DNA of 47,674 bases, taken from assembly GCA_025062105.1 (NCBI GenBank), contig JANXAQ010000319.1, positions 1 to 47,674 on the forward strand, in the 5' to 3' direction. Positions 46,036 to 47,674 of the stretch are shown here, piece after piece. The first letter of the stretch is position 1; each line of letters opens with the position of its first letter. The position numbers and the translations under genes were made by a program. The DNA comes from Thermoguttaceae bacterium (GTDB lineage: Bacteria > Planctomycetota > Planctomycetia > Pirellulales > Thermoguttaceae). Under the pieces are notes generated by a model. The model was not told the origin of the DNA. It did no database searches and saw only the letters and a program-made list of their open reading frames with translations.

Positions 46036-46183
46036 CTCGACTTTTGCCAATCTTCGCCTCGCCCTGGCAGAAAACTGTTCTAAGTACTTGTAACTATTGG
46101 ACCTAGGAAATTGGGTGAACAAAGGGGAGTGTCGTCGTAACTGCTGGCACTAAAACCAGTTAGGGAAAATGGCAAAAGTTGAG
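46036..46183 (-). mobile_element. Family A element, copy 13
   Basis: 148 bp from CTCGACTTTTGCCAATC to AAAATGGCAAAAGTTGAG. TTTAG occurs two bases before it (46029-46033) and directly after it (46184-46188). The right-hand TTTAG is where the family B copy at 46188 begins. Confidence 0.8.
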
Positions 46184-46187
46184 TTTA

Positions 46188-46377
46188 GGAACCTCTGCAA
46201 AGGGCTGAACATATAGTGAACTTTGTGAACTTTTGATTCTTTAGTCGTTCGGTTGTCTTATCTGGACGCCTACTATCTATTGGATGCAAGTAATGTTACC
46301 ACCCCTAGATGTTGTGTTAGGGGGAGGCCCAGCCAAAATGGTATAAAAATATCCCCTTTGAATTATCCAGAAGTTCC
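46188..46377 (-). mobile_element. Family B element, copy 11
   Basis: 190 bp from GGAACCTCTGCAAAGGGC to TATCCAGAAGTTCC, with TGAACATATAGTGAACTTTG, the diverged centre TATCTATTGGATGCAAG, and GGTATAAAAATATCCCC. It abuts the family A copy, making a D-A-B stack at 45872-46377. Confidence 0.85.
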
Positions 46378-46456
46378 GAAGAGCTATGGCCCGCTTGGAC
46401 CTGCCGAAGTAAACCGAAAAAGAAGCAGCACAAAATTAGCCTCCTTGCGGTAATTA

Positions 46457-46491
46457 CTTTAGCCCCCTGGTGGATACGCCGTAGGCTAAAG
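46457..46491 (+). other. Imperfect long-loop hairpin
   Basis: CTTTAGCC (46457-46464) faces GGCTAAAG (46484-46491), an 8-bp stem with a 19-base loop, followed by TTCGTTTT. It might terminate transcription, but no clear gene ends here. The remaining stretch 46492-47107 contains no gene I can support. Confidence 0.3.
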
Positions 46492-47107
46492 GGTTCGTTT
46501 TGGCTTTCGCTGGCTTTCTTCCCGTAAAAGCTTTTGACTTACCACCTCATAGCCTCTTTTGGCCTCCCTCCCGGCATAGGATTTTGTCTTACCAGAACAC
46601 CCTGGTGGGTTCTGCCCCTCTAGCCTGGTCTCAACTTGCACTAACCCTGTTTTAAATCTCTGATATTGTCTTTGGATTGGACATAGCTTGGGGATAGCTT
46701 GCCCTGGCATTTCCGCCAAAGAGGGGTTAGGGGTTCGATGTACCATCGTTTTGACGAAGAAAAGCCAGCTACTAATCCCTCCTGTAGTGGGGCATAAATC
46801 CGTTAAGCAGAAGAGCCTCAAAAGACTTTGGAGGTAGAGGAGGCTAAAGCTTCCAAAAGAGGGGCAAGAGGCATTGGAAAAGTAACTGCCCGAGCTCCCC
46901 GAAAGAGGGCCAAAAAAGCGATGTTCGTACCTTTGAAGGATATGGATTATGCCAGAGGATCTGTTTTTGGCTTGCACCTAAAATTGCCGAATGTCCTCTT
47001 TCTAGTGTACTTATTTGCGCTATACGGCACTTTTGGCCAACTTAGTAATCTGTTTGTAACTCGTTATTTTGCTAAGATTTGCGATTAGCTTCTTAAGAAT
47101 ACTTCAA

Positions 47108-47180
47108 TGCGCCTAGCAGGATTCGAACCTGCGACCCTCGGTTTAGGAAACCGATGCTCTATCCCCTGAGCTACAGGCGC
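47108..47180 (-). tRNA. tRNA-Arg (anticodon CCT)
   Basis: Read on the minus strand from 47180, the acceptor GCGCCTG pairs with TAGGCGC. The D arm is GCTCAGGGGATAGAGC, the anticodon stem TCGGT/ACCGA encloses TTCCTAA with CCT at 34-36, and the T arm has GTTCGAATC. The discriminator base is A, and the 3' CCA is not encoded, so it must be added post-transcriptionally. CCT decodes AGG arginine codons. All four stems form without mismatches other than a G-U at the base of the acceptor. Confidence 0.97.
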
Positions 47181-47245
47181 AAAAAAATAGGACTATATTG
47201 GGGAAGTGGAGCTGCCTGTTCGCAACAGGTAGTATCTTCCTGGGT

Positions 47246-47275
47246 GAGGCCTATTAGGAAGAGGCCTATTAGGAA
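47246..47275 (+). repeat. 15-bp perfect tandem duplication
   Basis: GAGGCCTATTAGGAA occurs twice in direct tandem (47246-47260 and 47261-47275), followed by TAGGAAG. It lies just upstream of the tRNA on the minus strand. The rest of 47181-47451 shows nothing else I recognise. Confidence 0.85.
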
Positions 47276-47451
47276 TAGGAAGAAGATACCACCAAAAAGG
47301 CGCCCGAAAAGACATTTGTACCCGAAAACTAAGCTTGCTTTCTTGAATTGCTAAAATACCCACCCTCCTTTTGTAGAGGCCATTAATTCAAGGCCCGATC
47401 AACTAAACCCGTCAGGAAAGCTTAAAAACTAATGTCAGCAGAGCCTTTAAG

Positions 47452-47547
47452 CTACACATTTGCCATTTTTTACTTGGTGTGCCTCCGGTAGTTACGCTGA
47501 AACTTCCTTGTGTTCACACAATCGCCTATGGTCCTAAGGACTTAGAA
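47452..47547 (+). mobile_element. Family A element, partial copy 14
   Basis: CTACACATTTGCCATTTTTT, then CCGGTAGTTACGCTGAAAC, TTGTGTTCACACAATCGCC and the start of the dyad with AAGGACTTAGAACTT. It is cut off where a family E end begins. Confidence 0.65.
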
Positions 47548-47674
47548 CTTCTCCCCCTGCCGGCTCGCTGTTATACACATCTTTGGGATGGATTCACCCT
47601 CACAGCAGCAGCAAACGATTGCCCCAATCAGGGGATAAATCAACCTTTCAAAACAAGCCAACGGTTACTTTGGA
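47548..47674 (+). mobile_element. Family E element, truncated by the window edge
   Basis: Starts CTTCTCCCCCTGCCGGCTCG then CTGTTATACACATC, and continues with GGGATGGATTCACCC, ACGATTGCCCCAATCAGGG and GCCAACGGTTACTTTGG, matching the first ~125 bp of the copy at 3441. The second half lies outside the window. Confidence 0.75.

Noticed and set aside
46486..46977. 163-residue open frame on the minus strand
   Set aside because: No recognisable motif, odd composition (Ser/Phe/Cys-rich then Lys/Arg-rich), no ribosome site and no support from neighbours.
46828..47088. 86-residue Lys-rich then hydrophobic open frame on the plus strand
   Set aside because: No ribosome site or homology I can recognise; it overlaps the antisense frame above. 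Probably chance.
47154..47354. Short basic open frame on the plus strand
   Set aside because: It starts inside the tRNA gene and spans the tandem duplication. A ribosomal-protein-like Lys/Arg content was considered, but no family pattern fits.

Overview
The window looks like a chromosomal segment of a Planctomycetota bacterium, probably a Pirellulales/Thermoguttaceae-like lineage. That placement is inferred from gene content, not from a marker-gene tree. The clues are a GspE/PilT/GspF cluster followed by oversized pseudopilins, a XylR-type LacI/AraC regulator, a CX4CH 'planctomycete cytochrome'-style secreted protein, a large PQQ-propeller protein and a DUF116-polyprenyl synthetase fusion. 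Coding density is low: intergenic gaps of 0.3-1.6 kb are common and are filled with short inverted-repeat elements.

Layout. 1-2746: tail of an unidentified ORF, then a TgpA-like membrane transglutaminase. 4339-9279: a class II terpene (squalene-hopene) cyclase homologue with an intact DXDD motif, then a DUF116-polyprenyl diphosphate synthase fusion, which together look like a small terpenoid locus. 10109-10858: an N-terminally truncated XylR-type regulator, probably a pseudogene. 11563-12606: FabH-type ketoacyl synthase. 13180-31365 (all minus strand; transcription from the high-coordinate end): a ten-gene type II secretion/type IV pilus-like cluster reading GspE/PilB, PilT, GspE/PilB, GspF/PilC, two GspG-type pseudopilins, then GspH-, GspI-, GspJ- and a giant GspK-like protein. 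32781-36740: secreted PQQ-propeller protein. 37378-41159 (minus): membrane-anchored protein of unknown function, ABC ATPase, ABC permease. 42796-43503: secreted cyclophilin-fold protein. 44112-45647: secreted protein with a CX4CH motif. 47108-47180: tRNA-Arg(CCT).

The most striking property is a dense mosaic of at least seven families (called A-G here) of short, non-coding elements with terminal inverted repeats, roughly 35 full or partial copies. None encodes a protein and no transposase is present in the window, so they look like non-autonomous transposons (MITEs). Family A (about 148 bp) generates 5-bp CTNAG-like target duplications. D and F insert at the same kind of site and stack directly against A copies. 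One A copy is nested inside another. One C copy has a 9-bp target duplication with a single mismatch. These elements separate genes even within the secretion cluster, and the truncated regulator begins next to one.

All functional names come from motifs read by eye. No database search or folding was run.
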